From: Oscillospiraceae bacterium
GTDB taxonomy: Bacteria > Bacillota > Clostridia > Oscillospirales > Acutalibacteraceae
Length of the DNA: 64,000 nt
Reading direction: 5' to 3'
Assembly: GCA_009785335.1 (NCBI GenBank)
Contig: WQWM01000011.1
Coordinates: 1 to 64,000, forward strand
Shown here: piece by piece, positions 28,442 to 38,049 of the stretch
Layout of the letters: every line of letters begins with the position of its first letter
Position numbering within the stretch: position 1 is the stretch's first letter
Position numbers and translations under genes: made by a program
The notes under the pieces: model-generated
Database searches by the model: none
The model's input: the letters and a program-made list of their open reading frames with translations, nothing else
What the model was told of the DNA's origin: nothing

Positions 28442-28840
28442 ATGAAATTCAACGCACTGATACCCGAACTATCCGTCAGCGACTTAGTCGCTTCTAAGAA
28501 ATTCTACTTAGACACGCTGGGCTTTACGTTAGAGTATGAGCGTGTTGAAAACCAGTTTGCGTTCGTCTCGTATGGCGATGCACAAATCATGCTGGAACAA
28601 GTAAACGGACACTGGGCAACCGGTGAACTGGAATATCCGTTTGGGCGCGGCATCAACTTGCAAATTGCAACGGATGATATTGAAACATTTCGCAACAAGC
28701 TCGTTGCACGTGGCTGCAAGTTATTTCGCGATATTGCTGAAGTAGACTACCGCGAAAACGAGACTTTACACAAGTTAAAAGAGTTTTTGGTGCAAGACCC
28801 CGACGGGTATTTGCTGCGGTTTTCTCAAGAATTAGTATAG
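28442..28840 (+). CDS. VOC/bleomycin-resistance-like protein
   Basis: IPELSVSDLVASKKFYLDTLGFTLEYE; VQDPDGYLLRFSQ. Confidence 0.85.
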   Translation: MKFNALIPELSVSDLVASKKFYLDTLGFTLEYERVENQFAFVSYGDAQIMLEQVNGHWATGELEYPFGRGINLQIATDDIETFRNKLVARGCKLFRDIAEVDYRENETLHKLKEFLVQDPDGYLLRFSQELV

Positions 28841-28851
28841 GTGGTAATTCA

Positions 28852-29328
28852 ATGACCAACGAAAAAATCGGCATCATCACATGCGCACATGCAACCAGAG
28901 ACATGGATTGCTGCGCCGCACCTTGCCTGCGTGACTTGAACGAACACGCGGGCGACTTCGCGCAGCATCATGAGCATAAACCTGTGCTTGCGGGGATGCT
29001 CAGCTGTGCGGGCTGTCCGCCGCGTGGATTTCCCGAGAAGATTTTGCGTAAGGTGAACGCCCTAGCGGAGTTTGACATCACGACCATCCATTTTAGCTAT
29101 TGCATGGTTGCGCTGTGCCCGTTTCTCAATCAATATATCGCGTGCATTGCCAAAGCGCACCCTGACATTCGCTTGGTGAAGGGCACGCATGCGTCAAACC
29201 TAGATGCGCGAACCTTTCGGGAGTATGTGAACACGGCCTGCAAGCATGGGCTGAACATGAACGACGTGATTAAACGCAGGGTGGTTGCCTATCAACAACA
29301 GGAGAGCAATGCAGATGAAAAAGTTTAA
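28852..29328 (+). CDS. CGGC-domain-like protein
   Basis: IGIITCAHATRDMDCCAAPCLRDL; VLAGMLSCAGCPPR; LVKGTHA. Confidence 0.75.
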   Translation: MTNEKIGIITCAHATRDMDCCAAPCLRDLNEHAGDFAQHHEHKPVLAGMLSCAGCPPRGFPEKILRKVNALAEFDITTIHFSYCMVALCPFLNQYIACIAKAHPDIRLVKGTHASNLDARTFREYVNTACKHGLNMNDVIKRRVVAYQQQESNADEKV

Positions 29329-29677
29329 AGCTGCGGCGATTATTATTATCATTCATGGGGTTATTGAGATCGCCGGGCTCTTTGCGGTGCTGCCCATTTG
29401 GCTGGGTGCTGAAGCAGCTGACTGGGTTCCTTTTGCGCCGCCAGCGCCAGAAATTTTGATTGGTGGCGTGATTTGGGGTGTGATTCGCCTCATTGGCGGC
29501 GTTGGGCTGTTGAAAAATCGTAAGTGGGCATTGGTGTTGTCGGCAATCAGCTGTGCGATTGCGATGGCTGCGATATTTGATGTGCTGCCCTTTGGCTTGA
29601 TGGATGCCGTGCTGGGCAGTGCCGCGTTGATGTTGATGCTCACGGGTTACTTTGGGCAAAAGAAAATTGTGGAGTGA
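29309..29677 (+). CDS. Small membrane protein
   Basis: Four predicted hydrophobic helices; overlaps upstream CDS. Confidence 0.6.
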   Translation: MQMKKFKAAAIIIIIHGVIEIAGLFAVLPIWLGAEAADWVPFAPPAPEILIGGVIWGVIRLIGGVGLLKNRKWALVLSAISCAIAMAAIFDVLPFGLMDAVLGSAALMLMLTGYFGQKKIVE

Positions 29678-29879
29678 TTGCTAGAGTGGGATGCGCCCCC
29701 TCTACTTTATGAACGCTAAGGCGTCCAAAAGTCGCCGCGCCAACGCTGTGCAAGGGGAAAATTTCGTTCGCGGCGACAGCTCCCCCGCACGCGGTGGAGC
29801 CGCTCGGGGTTGTGCGTTGCTCTCGGTGGGATGTGGGGGGAGAGCGTCCTCGCTCTCCCCCAGGTTTTGATGAGACTCA

Positions 29880-29930
29880 CGGGCGACCACAGGTCGCCCC
29901 TACGCGAAATTGCGCCAAAGGCGCTGAAGG
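29880..29930. repeat. Solo GTAG-REP (RAYT type)
   Basis: cgggcgaccacaggtcgcccctacgcgaaattgcgccaaaggcgc. Confidence 0.7.
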
Positions 29931-29984
29931 GGTACTGCTTCGCACCTTTTTATTGCGTGATTAAATTGACGATAGGAGATAGCC

Positions 29985-30293
29985 ATGGAAAAACTATATC
30001 AAATTGCACAGGGTCTTAACAAACGATTTCCTGATAGCGTTGACTCATTCAAGATGGCAACGTTTTTGCTTGAAGAATGCGGAGAAGTGGCAAGCGAAAT
30101 CAGCTTGTGGGAAGACATGGGCGTAAAGCGCAAGAAGCACGGCGAACCCAGCAAAGAGAAGCTAGCCATAGAGATCATGCAGGCAGTTGTTGCGCTAATC
30201 AAAATCGCGGCTTATTATGAAGTGGAAAATGAGCTTGAAGCTTCGATCGACGCTTCATTGGCGCTGTTGAAACGTGAAGGCATGATTGATTAG
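29985..30293 (+). CDS. MazG-like nucleotide pyrophosphohydrolase family protein
   Basis: ATFLLEECGEVASEI; helical MazG-like architecture. Confidence 0.7.
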   Translation: MEKLYQIAQGLNKRFPDSVDSFKMATFLLEECGEVASEISLWEDMGVKRKKHGEPSKEKLAIEIMQAVVALIKIAAYYEVENELEASIDASLALLKREGMID

Positions 30294-30334
30294 CGGCTTG
30301 TACGTGTATGCTAGTAATATGAAGGATAACCACA

Positions 30335-31225
30335 ATGAAAAAACTGCTCGCCATCTTGTTCGCGCTGTGCCGCGTGGTGCCCTTGCAACCGAAAAAAGTC
30401 GTGCTGCTGCGGCGTTTTCCGCAGTGGGGTAGCCTTGGCTTGCTGGGTGATTACCTGCGCGAAAACACCGACTTGCGTGTTGTGCCCATTGAACACTGGC
30501 GCAGGCTCAGCACGATTTATCATCTGGCCACGGCCGGCACGCTGTTTCTCAACGATGGCTTTTCGCCGCTGGCGAAATTCCCGTTTAGCCAAAAGGCTCG
30601 CGTGGTGCAACTGTGGCATGCTGACGGTGCGCTCAAACGCTGGGGTGCGGCGGCGGGTGAGCCGTTCCCCGAAAGTCATCGCTACACCCATGTGATTTGT
30701 GCAACCGAGGCGATAGTCTCGCACTGGGCGGCTGCTTTTGGTGTTGCGGAGGATAAAGTGCTGCCGCTGGGCTCGCCGACGGGAGATGCGTTGATGCGTG
30801 CACAGCGAAGCGACGGAGTGCTGTCACAAGTGTTATATGCACCAAGCCTGGGTGAACCTGTGCCGCTTGATTTGCCGAACCTGCATGTGCGCCATCACCC
30901 CAAAGTGCAGCCTGAGCAAGAAAGCTTGGAAGACCTGCTGTGCCGTTGCTGCTGTGTGATTACCGACATTTCGTCTGTGATGGTGTCGGCGGCTGCGTTG
31001 GATATTCCGGTGATTTTGTTTGCGCCAGATGAGGCTGTTTTTTTTGATGACATTCACGCACGCGCTCCCGGTGCCATTGTGCACACCGTGGACGAGCTGA
31101 TGGATGAACTTGCCGCGCCGGGGGATTACTCGCGTGAGCGGGCGGCGTTTGCGGCGCATCACTTGGGTGTGTGTGACGGCGGGGCTTGTGCGCGCATTGC
31201 GGAGGAGTTGTTTGGGGAATGGTAA
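30335..31225 (+). CDS. CDP-glycerol glycerophosphotransferase (TagB/TagF-like)
   Basis: RVVQLWHADGALKRWG; LLCRCCCVITDISSVMVSAAALDIPVILFAPD. Confidence 0.75.
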   Translation: MKKLLAILFALCRVVPLQPKKVVLLRRFPQWGSLGLLGDYLRENTDLRVVPIEHWRRLSTIYHLATAGTLFLNDGFSPLAKFPFSQKARVVQLWHADGALKRWGAAAGEPFPESHRYTHVICATEAIVSHWAAAFGVAEDKVLPLGSPTGDALMRAQRSDGVLSQVLYAPSLGEPVPLDLPNLHVRHHPKVQPEQESLEDLLCRCCCVITDISSVMVSAAALDIPVILFAPDEAVFFDDIHARAPGAIVHTVDELMDELAAPGDYSRERAAFAAHHLGVCDGGACARIAEELFGEW

Positions 31226-31247
31226 TGGTCTTGCACGCGAGGAATTC

Positions 31248-31387
31248 TGCGGGGCGTGATACGCCCCGCCTATAACACATAAGAAGAAAGGCGAGCGTAA
31301 TACGCTCGCGTATTCTATGCAACCCCGTGCGCGTACCACGCGCACCCCACCGCACATCGTTTTAGGCGGCGCGTATCACGCGGCGCA
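31248..31387. repeat. Repeat family C, copy 2
   Basis: gcggggcgtgatacgccccgcctataac ... gagcgtaatacgctc ... gtgcgcgtaccacgcgcac ... cgttttaggc. Confidence 0.65.
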
Positions 31388-31445
31388 GCCTATATCGGCA
31401 TCGATTTGCATAAAAACGACCTCGTAAGTTTGGTGATTCTGCGCA

Positions 31446-31474
31446 TTGACAGTTATCCGCGCGTGTGCTACAAT
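31446..31474 (+). promoter_or_regulatory. Promoter
   Basis: TTGACA-17 nt-TACAAT. Confidence 0.8.
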
Positions 31475-31506
31475 GACTATAACCAAATGAATGAGGAGTG
31501 TTTGCG

Positions 31507-32001
31507 ATGAAAAAGTTACTTTGTTTCGCGCTGGCGCTTGTGCTTAGTGTGATGCTATTCGTGCCCGCAATGGCACAGGATTACCCTGAACAACCGCAAT
31601 GGCCAACGTTGACGGTATACGGCTATGCGGGCTTTACCATCACGGTGGGCGACGCTGAGCCACAGCATATAGTAGGTAGCATTGCCTTGCAGGTTGAGCC
31701 GGGCACGTCCATTACGTTGACGAGCGACATGGTGCCAGAGATAGGGCTTGGGGGCGGGTTTTGGGGCTGGGAGTCATTTCCCTGGGGCGACAGCTGCGTT
31801 TGGGCCATGGAGCAGACCGTCATCTTCATCATGCCAGATGAAGACATGATCGTTTTTGAAGTTTGGCTTTCTATTTCGAACTATTTCTGCCGGTGGTACA
31901 GTACGACCACGCAGATTACAGCTGGCTTTTGGCGGTTTTTGAGCCCGATTTTTCATTGGCTTGGCAGATGGTTCTGCAATTGCGGGTTTATGGCTAGATA
32001 A
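31507..32001 (+). CDS. Secreted protein of unknown function
   Basis: MKKLLCFALALVLSVMLFVPAMA signal peptide. Confidence 0.6.
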   Translation: MKKLLCFALALVLSVMLFVPAMAQDYPEQPQWPTLTVYGYAGFTITVGDAEPQHIVGSIALQVEPGTSITLTSDMVPEIGLGGGFWGWESFPWGDSCVWAMEQTVIFIMPDEDMIVFEVWLSISNYFCRWYSTTTQITAGFWRFLSPIFHWLGRWFCNCGFMAR

Positions 32002-32016
32002 AAGAACAATTTTGCA

Positions 32017-32045
32017 TTGACAAGTCTCCTGTATTGTGCTATACT
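32017..32045 (+). promoter_or_regulatory. Promoter of pyr operon
   Basis: TTGACA-17 nt-TATACT, about 20 nt upstream of pyrC ATG. Confidence 0.85.
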
Positions 32046-32066
32046 AGACATAGTACGGAGGTAGCT

Positions 32067-33110
32067 ATGCAACATCAACGCAACAACACAATATTACTGC
32101 CGGGTTTCGTGGATTTGCATGTGCATTTCCGTGAGCCCGGTTTTTCCTACAAAGAAACGATAGCCACGGGCAGCACGGCCGCCCTGCGCGGGGGCTACAT
32201 CGCTGTGGTGACCATGCCTAACCTCAAACCTGCGCCAGATAGCTTGCTCAACTTGCAGCAACAGCTGGATTTAATCAAGCTGCATGCGCAACTGCCGGTG
32301 ATACCCACAGGCAGCATCACCATGGGGCAATTGGGGGCAGGCGAACTGAGCTGTATGGAGGAAATGGCGCCCCACGTATGCGGCTTCAGCGATGACGGCG
32401 TTGGCGTGAACGATGCCGCATTGATGAAAGAAGCTATGCTACGCGCGAAAAAACTGGGCAAACCAATTATTGCGCACTGTGAAGATTTAAGCTTTGGCGA
32501 TGCACACAATTCCGCCAGTGAATACAAAGCACTTGAACGGGATTTGCAGCTGGCCGCACAAACGGGCTGTCACTATCATGTGTGCCATGTGAGCGCGAAA
32601 GAAAGCGTAGAGCTTATTCGCCAAGCAAAGAAAGATGGCGTTGCCGTGACTGCTGAAACTGCGCCGCATTATCTTGTGTTGTGCGATGCAGATGTGCTGC
32701 CCGGCGATGGCAACTACAAAATGAACCCGCCCATACGCGGCAAAGCTGATCAGACTGCGCTGCTTGAGGGCCTGATTGATGGCACGATTGATTGCATCGC
32801 CACGGACCATGCGCCGCACACTGCGCAGGATAAACTGAACGGCTGCCCTGGTCTTGTGGGGCTTGAAACGGCTTTCCCGGTGTTGTATACCAAGCTGGTG
32901 CGCGAGGGTGTGCTGACGCTTGACCACCTTGTTAATGCCATGGCACACAATCCGCGCGAGCTGCTCAAACGCTGGACAAGCCGTGTGTTTGGCGGCAGTG
33001 TGCTGTGGGATATACAAACGCCATATGTGATTGACCCGAACAGTTTCGCCACGATGGGGCATGCCACGCCCTTTGCGGGCTGGGAGGTGTTTGGCCAATG
33101 CCTGAATTGA
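32067..33110 (+). CDS. pyrC: Dihydroorotase
   Basis: LPGFVDLHVHFREPGFSYKETIATGSTAALRGGY; CIATDHAPH. Confidence 0.93.
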   Translation: MQHQRNNTILLPGFVDLHVHFREPGFSYKETIATGSTAALRGGYIAVVTMPNLKPAPDSLLNLQQQLDLIKLHAQLPVIPTGSITMGQLGAGELSCMEEMAPHVCGFSDDGVGVNDAALMKEAMLRAKKLGKPIIAHCEDLSFGDAHNSASEYKALERDLQLAAQTGCHYHVCHVSAKESVELIRQAKKDGVAVTAETAPHYLVLCDADVLPGDGNYKMNPPIRGKADQTALLEGLIDGTIDCIATDHAPHTAQDKLNGCPGLVGLETAFPVLYTKLVREGVLTLDHLVNAMAHNPRELLKRWTSRVFGGSVLWDIQTPYVIDPNSFATMGHATPFAGWEVFGQCLN

Positions 33111-33403
33111 GAAAAATCAACTTACTTGATGCAGCCAATCGCGCAGATTTGCTGACCTATCAAAACGTTGGTGAGCTTGACGGCCGCGCTCTGCATGTGC
33201 TGCAAGTGGAAAATCGCACGCTGGAGTTCCACACACATGAGTCGGACGAGCTGTTTTACGTGCTCGAAGGGCAGTTTGTGCTGGAACATGATGATGGCGC
33301 GATTGCGATGCAAACTGGTGATATGCTGATTGTGCCGCGCGGCACACGCCACCGCCCCGTTGTCACCACGCGTGTGAAATGCCTGCTTGGGTTGGGGGCG
33401 TAG
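33098..33403 (+). CDS. Cupin-domain protein
   Basis: HTHESDELFYVLEGQFVLEHDDGAIAMQTGDMLIVPRGTRHRP. Confidence 0.85.
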   Translation: MPELRKINLLDAANRADLLTYQNVGELDGRALHVLQVENRTLEFHTHESDELFYVLEGQFVLEHDDGAIAMQTGDMLIVPRGTRHRPVVTTRVKCLLGLGA

Positions 33404-33433
33404 AACGGCTCCGCAACGTGATGAGCTAAGCCG

Positions 33434-33523
33434 CAACCTGTAGGGGCGGCAATTATGCCGCCCGAAACCTTCAAAATATTTTTGTTAGTTCAACCCCGGG
33501 CGGCGTAATCGCCGCCCCTACAG
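33434..33523. repeat. Inverted GTAG-REP pair
   Basis: caacctgtaggggcggcaattatgccgcccg ... cgggcggcgtaatcgccgcccctacag. Confidence 0.75.
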
Positions 33524-33541
33524 CCCGATAAAGGAGAGACT

Positions 33542-34306
33542 ATGCAAATTCTTGATTTTACCGTAACCGAAAACACGCAGCTTACGCGCGACATTTGGCG
33601 TATTAGCCTTGCTGAGCCTATGATAGACCACAGCGAAGCGATGGAGCCGCACCGCAGGTGCCCGCAGGTGGGGCAGTTCGTCAACCTGAAGATTGATGGG
33701 CTTTATCTGCGCCGCCCCATTAGCATTTGTGACTGGGAAGATGGCGTCTACACGTTGATTTATCGCGTGGTGGGGCAGGGCACTGAAAAACTTGCACAAG
33801 CCAAGCCGGGGCAGATCATCAATATGCTAACCGGGCTGGGCAATGGATTTACCATCATGCCAACGCAACGGCCGCTGCTGATTGGCGGGGGTGTTGGTGT
33901 GCCGCCGCTGTACTATCTGGCAAAAGAACTGGTGAAGGCTGGGCAACGGCCCATTGCGCTGCTGGGCTTTGCCAAGCAGGATGATGTATTCTACACCGAC
34001 GAATTTGCTGCCGTGTGCGAAACGAAAATTGTGGTTGGCGGCTATGTGACCGATGAACTGCCCGCAGACTACGATGCGATCTACGCCTGCGGGCCTGAAC
34101 CCATGTTGCGGGCGATTGACCGCACGGCAAAAGCGCTTGCACCCGGCCACGTGCAGTTGAGCTTTGAAGCCCGCATGGCTTGCGGTTTTGGCGCGTGCAT
34201 GGCATGCACTTGCCGCACACAGCGGGGCTATAAACGCATTTGCAAAGACGGCCCGATTTTGACCAGAGAGGAAATTCAATGGCCGCCTCCCGCTTCGCGC
34301 GCTTGA
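33542..34306 (+). CDS. pyrK: Dihydroorotate dehydrogenase electron transfer subunit
   Basis: PLLIGGGVGVPPLYYLAKEL; CGFGACMACTC. Confidence 0.92.
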   Translation: MQILDFTVTENTQLTRDIWRISLAEPMIDHSEAMEPHRRCPQVGQFVNLKIDGLYLRRPISICDWEDGVYTLIYRVVGQGTEKLAQAKPGQIINMLTGLGNGFTIMPTQRPLLIGGGVGVPPLYYLAKELVKAGQRPIALLGFAKQDDVFYTDEFAAVCETKIVVGGYVTDELPADYDAIYACGPEPMLRAIDRTAKALAPGHVQLSFEARMACGFGACMACTCRTQRGYKRICKDGPILTREEIQWPPPASRA

Positions 34307-34333
34307 TTATGCTTTGGTATAAAGGAGAATCGT

Positions 34334-35248
34334 ATGAACAACTTACAAGTTAACTTATCTGGTGTAGTGCTGCAAAACCCGGTGATACCCGCAAGCGGCT
34401 GCTGCGGCTTTGGGCACGAACTGCGTCCGTTTTATGACATTAATATTCTGGGTGGGCTGGCCCTAAAGGGCAGCACGCTTGAGCCGCGCTTTGGCAACGA
34501 GCTGCCCCGTGTGGCAGAAACCGCAGCGGGTATGCTCAACAGTGTGGGGCTGCAAAACCCGGGCATTGAGGCCGTGGCCAAGGCCATTGCGCCAGGTTTA
34601 GCTAAAGACTTCCACCAGCCCATCATTGCAAACGTCAGCGGATTTTCCAAGGAAGAGTTTGTGAAGAGCTGTGAAATTATCACGCAATGTGACGCAGTGC
34701 GTATCATTGAATTGAACATCAGTTGCCCCAATGTGCATGGCGGCGGCATGATATTCGGCACATGTGCGCAAACGGCGGCGGACATCGTGGCGGCATGCAA
34801 GGCGGTGGTGACCAAACCGCTTTACGTGAAGCTCACGCCCAATGTAACGAACATCGCCGAAGTTGCCAAGGCTTGCGAAGCTGCTGGTGCAGACGGCTTG
34901 TGTCTCATCAACACGTTGCTGGGCCTGCGCATTGACCTAAAAAAACGCAAACCTGTGATGGCCAATCAGCTGGGCGGACTAAGTGGTCCTGCAATTTTCC
35001 CGGTGGCGTTGCGCTGTGTGTGGCAGGTATATCAAGCCGTGCAGATTCCGATTATCGGACTGGGCGGCGTGTCGTCTGCCCGCGATGTGATTGAGATGAT
35101 GCTCGCAGGGGCAAGTGCCGTGCAGGTTGGTGCGGCAAACTTGGTGAACCCCATGGTGTGCAAGGAGATTATCGATGACTTGCCCAGTGAGATGGAGAAA
35201 CTGGGGATTGCGAGTTTGATGGAGATTGTGGGGGCGGCGCATGGGTGA
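34334..35248 (+). CDS. pyrD: Dihydroorotate dehydrogenase catalytic subunit
   Basis: VNLSGVVLQNPVIPASGCCGFG; ELNISCPNVHGGG; NQLGGLSGPAIFPVALR. Confidence 0.95.
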   Translation: MNNLQVNLSGVVLQNPVIPASGCCGFGHELRPFYDINILGGLALKGSTLEPRFGNELPRVAETAAGMLNSVGLQNPGIEAVAKAIAPGLAKDFHQPIIANVSGFSKEEFVKSCEIITQCDAVRIIELNISCPNVHGGGMIFGTCAQTAADIVAACKAVVTKPLYVKLTPNVTNIAEVAKACEAAGADGLCLINTLLGLRIDLKKRKPVMANQLGGLSGPAIFPVALRCVWQVYQAVQIPIIGLGGVSSARDVIEMMLAGASAVQVGAANLVNPMVCKEIIDDLPSEMEKLGIASLMEIVGAAHG

Positions 35249-35275
35249 TGCGTATATTCGGACTTTCATTAACCC

Positions 35276-35390
35276 GCAACCTGTAGGGGCGGCAATCATG
35301 CCGCCCGCGCCTGCGGCGAGCAAGCCGCTTCGCTGTGCACGACGATAGTTTTGATACAAATCCCGGGCGGCGTAATCGCCGCCCCTACAG
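35276..35390. repeat. Inverted GTAG-REP pair
   Basis: gcaacctgtaggggcggcaatcatgccgcccg ... cgggcggcgtaatcgccgcccctacag. Confidence 0.75.
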
Positions 35391-35411
35391 ACAGAGAAAG
35401 AGGTAAATTTC

Positions 35412-36113
35412 ATGCCCAAAGATGTAATTATCCCACTGGATTTCCCCAATGCGCAGGCTGCGCTAGACTTCCTCGCGCTATTTCCAGAAGGCGAAAAACC
35501 TTACGTAAAAACCGGCATGGAGCTCATTTACTCCAGCGGGTTTGAACTAGTGCGCGAGTGCAAGCGCCGCGGCCACAAAGTCTTCCTCGACCTCAAATTG
35601 CATGATATCCCCAACACGGTGCGCAACGCGTTTCGCGCAATGATGCAGTATAACGTTGATCTGATTAACCTGCACGCGGCGGGCGGCATTGAGATGATGG
35701 CTGCTGCGATGGAGGGTATCACCGCGCCGGATGGCACACACCCGATCGTCATTGCTGTGACGCAGTTGACCAGCACGAATGACACACGCCTGCGTGAGGA
35801 GTTGCTGATTGAAACGCCGATGGCCGAAACCGTGCTGCACTATGCGAAAAACGCAAAGGCTGCGGGTCTTTGCGGCGTGGTGTGTAGCGCACATGAAGCT
35901 GCTGCCGTGAAGTCTGCTTGCGGGCAAGATTTCGTGACGGTTACACCGGGCATTCGCTTTGCTGATAGTGCAGCGAATGATCAATCGCGCATCATGACGC
36001 CTGCGCAGGCACGCCAAACCGGCACGGATTACATCGTGGTGGGGCGGCCGATTATTGCTGCCGCAGACCCACTGGCGGCATATCGTCGGTGCATGAGCGA
36101 GTTTTTGCGGTAA
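35412..36113 (+). CDS. pyrF: Orotidine-5'-phosphate decarboxylase, type 1 (PyrF)
   Basis: IIPLDFPNAQAALDFL; VFLDLKLHDIPNTV; VTPGIRF; DYIVVGRPI. Confidence 0.92.
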   Translation: MPKDVIIPLDFPNAQAALDFLALFPEGEKPYVKTGMELIYSSGFELVRECKRRGHKVFLDLKLHDIPNTVRNAFRAMMQYNVDLINLHAAGGIEMMAAAMEGITAPDGTHPIVIAVTQLTSTNDTRLREELLIETPMAETVLHYAKNAKAAGLCGVVCSAHEAAAVKSACGQDFVTVTPGIRFADSAANDQSRIMTPAQARQTGTDYIVVGRPIIAAADPLAAYRRCMSEFLR

Positions 36114-36160
36114 TGGAAGTTGGTGTGACGTAGCCACGGGCGAAAATGCAAACGGCAAGC

Positions 36161-36332
36161 TCGGTCGCTCCGCGAGCCTTCCTCAGTCCGACCCGAGGTC
36201 GGCCAGCTCCTTCCCGAGGAAGGAGCTAAGGATTAGGCGGTAAACAACATCAAAATGATAAGAAACAAGCCCTAGCTCCTTCTTTGGGAAGGAGCTCCCG
36301 CCGTAGCGGGTGAGGAAGGCTCGCGGAGCGAC
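36161..36332. repeat. CTCCTTCC-family (B) inverted pair
   Basis: cggtcgctccgcgagccttcctca...cagctccttcccgaggaaggagct ... agctccttctttgggaaggagctcccg...gtgaggaaggctcgcggagcgac. Confidence 0.65.
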
Positions 36333-36399
36333 GTGATTTGCAGCTCGTGCCTTCTTGATGGCTGCGTATAAAAACCATAATCACCACAAAGGAGAACCC

Positions 36400-37041
36400 A
36401 TGAACCTATCCCACCAAATTGCAGCAGACCTGCTGGAGATCAAAGCCGTGTTTTTGCGGCCAGACGAACCCTTCACCTGGGCAAGCGGCATTAAGTCGCC
36501 CATCTACTGCGACAACCGCGTGACCTACGCTGAACCACCCGTGCGTCGCCGCATCACCGCGGGCTATGTGAGCGTGATTGAAGAGAAATACCCGCAGGCC
36601 GAGGCGATCATCGGCACAAGCACCAGCGGCATTGGCTATGCCGCGCTGGTGGCCGAGGCCATGAATCTGCCCACGGGCTATGTGCGCGGCGGACAAAAAT
36701 CGCACGGCCGCAACAACCAAATCGAAGGCCGCGTGACGGCTGGCCAGCAAGTGGTGGTGATTGAAGATCTTATCTCCACTGGCGGCAGCGTGATTGAAGT
36801 GGTTGAAGCCCTGCGCGAAGCTGGCGCGGTTGTGCTGGGCGTTGTGAGCATCTTTTTCTATGGCATGACCAAGGGCATCACTCGCTTGGCCGAAGCGCAG
36901 GTGGAAAATACCAGTCTCACCAGCTTTGACGCGTTGGTGCAAGTGGCTGCCCAAACGGGCTACATTGAGCCGAAGGCCATTGATGCGCTCATTGCGTTTC
37001 GCAACAACCCAGCCGACGAAAGCTGGCGGGAGCTGCTGTGA
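36400..37041 (+). CDS. pyrE: Orotate phosphoribosyltransferase
   Basis: FTWASGIKSPIYCDNR; VVVIEDLISTGGSVIEVV. Confidence 0.95.
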   Translation: MNLSHQIAADLLEIKAVFLRPDEPFTWASGIKSPIYCDNRVTYAEPPVRRRITAGYVSVIEEKYPQAEAIIGTSTSGIGYAALVAEAMNLPTGYVRGGQKSHGRNNQIEGRVTAGQQVVVIEDLISTGGSVIEVVEALREAGAVVLGVVSIFFYGMTKGITRLAEAQVENTSLTSFDALVQVAAQTGYIEPKAIDALIAFRNNPADESWRELL

Positions 37042-37943
37042 TGATGCTGATTGATCGGCTCAACGAAAGAATCATGGCTTGCAAGGCGCCCATTTGTGTG
37101 GGGCTTGACCCTGTGCTGGAAAGCATTCCTGCGGTGTATTTTGCTGATGGTGCGAGTGAGGTTGAAGCCATTTACGCGTTCAATCAAGATGTGATTGACG
37201 CAGTGTGTGATCTTGTGCCTGCGGTGAAGCCGCAAATTGCGTTCTATGAGCTGTTTGGCAGCGCGGGCATTGCCTGCTATGAACGCACGATTGCCTATGC
37301 CAAACGCAAGGGCTTGTTTGTGATTACCGATGCCAAGCGCAATGATATCGGCAACACGGCCATGGCCTATGCCAAGGCGCATTTGGGTGAGGGCAGCCCG
37401 CTTGAGGTTGATTTCCTCACGGTGTCGCCATTTTTGGGCGAAGAAAGCCTTGTGCCTTTCATCGACGTTTGCAAGGCAGAGGACAAGGGAATCTTCATTT
37501 TGGTGCGCACGTCAAACGCGGGCAATCGTATGGTGCAGGATGCCCAAAACGCAAACGGCTGCACGGTGAGCGAAACGCTGGCGGAGTATATTCGCCAACA
37601 AGCGGGCGCGTGTTTGGGCGAAAGCGGCTATTCTGCGATTGGTGCTGTGGTTGGCGCGACATACCCACAAGAAGCCGAGACATTGCGCAAAGCCATGCCA
37701 GCCAGCTTGTTTTTGGTGCCGGGCTATGGTGCACAGGGCGGCGGAGCAGAGGATGTTGTACCCTGCTTTAACGCAGATGGTCTAGGCGCTGTGGTGAATT
37801 CGTCACGCGGGATATTGTATAGCTATGCGGATAAGCATTGCTCGCGGGAGGAATATAAAACTAGCGTAGTTGCTGCAACCAAAGCCATGCAGCAGGATAT
37901 TTACGGGGCGTTGCGTGGGAGTTATCCGGATATAAAGTATTGA
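37038..37943 (+). CDS. pyrF: Orotidine-5'-phosphate decarboxylase, type 2
   Basis: CVGLDPVLESIP; PQIAFYELFGSAG; FVITDAKRNDIGNTA; VPGYGAQGG. Confidence 0.92.
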   Translation: MMMLIDRLNERIMACKAPICVGLDPVLESIPAVYFADGASEVEAIYAFNQDVIDAVCDLVPAVKPQIAFYELFGSAGIACYERTIAYAKRKGLFVITDAKRNDIGNTAMAYAKAHLGEGSPLEVDFLTVSPFLGEESLVPFIDVCKAEDKGIFILVRTSNAGNRMVQDAQNANGCTVSETLAEYIRQQAGACLGESGYSAIGAVVGATYPQEAETLRKAMPASLFLVPGYGAQGGGAEDVVPCFNADGLGAVVNSSRGILYSYADKHCSREEYKTSVVAATKAMQQDIYGALRGSYPDIKY

Positions 37944-37954
37944 TGCTTATGGTT

Positions 37955-37977
37955 CGGGCGGATTTTGCGTTCGCCCG
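37955..37977. repeat. Solo REP-like hairpin (degenerate)
   Basis: cgggcggattttgcgttcgcccg. Confidence 0.5.
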
Positions 37978-38049
37978 GTGTTTAAATAACCTGCATTCTA
38001 GTGAGGAATTTCCCCTATCCCCAACGACCAATCTTACAAGGAGGTGTCT

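Noticed and set aside
32017-32067. PyrR-type riboswitch/attenuator upstream of pyrC
   Set aside because: Distance from -10 to start codon is only about 20 nt, too short for an attenuator.
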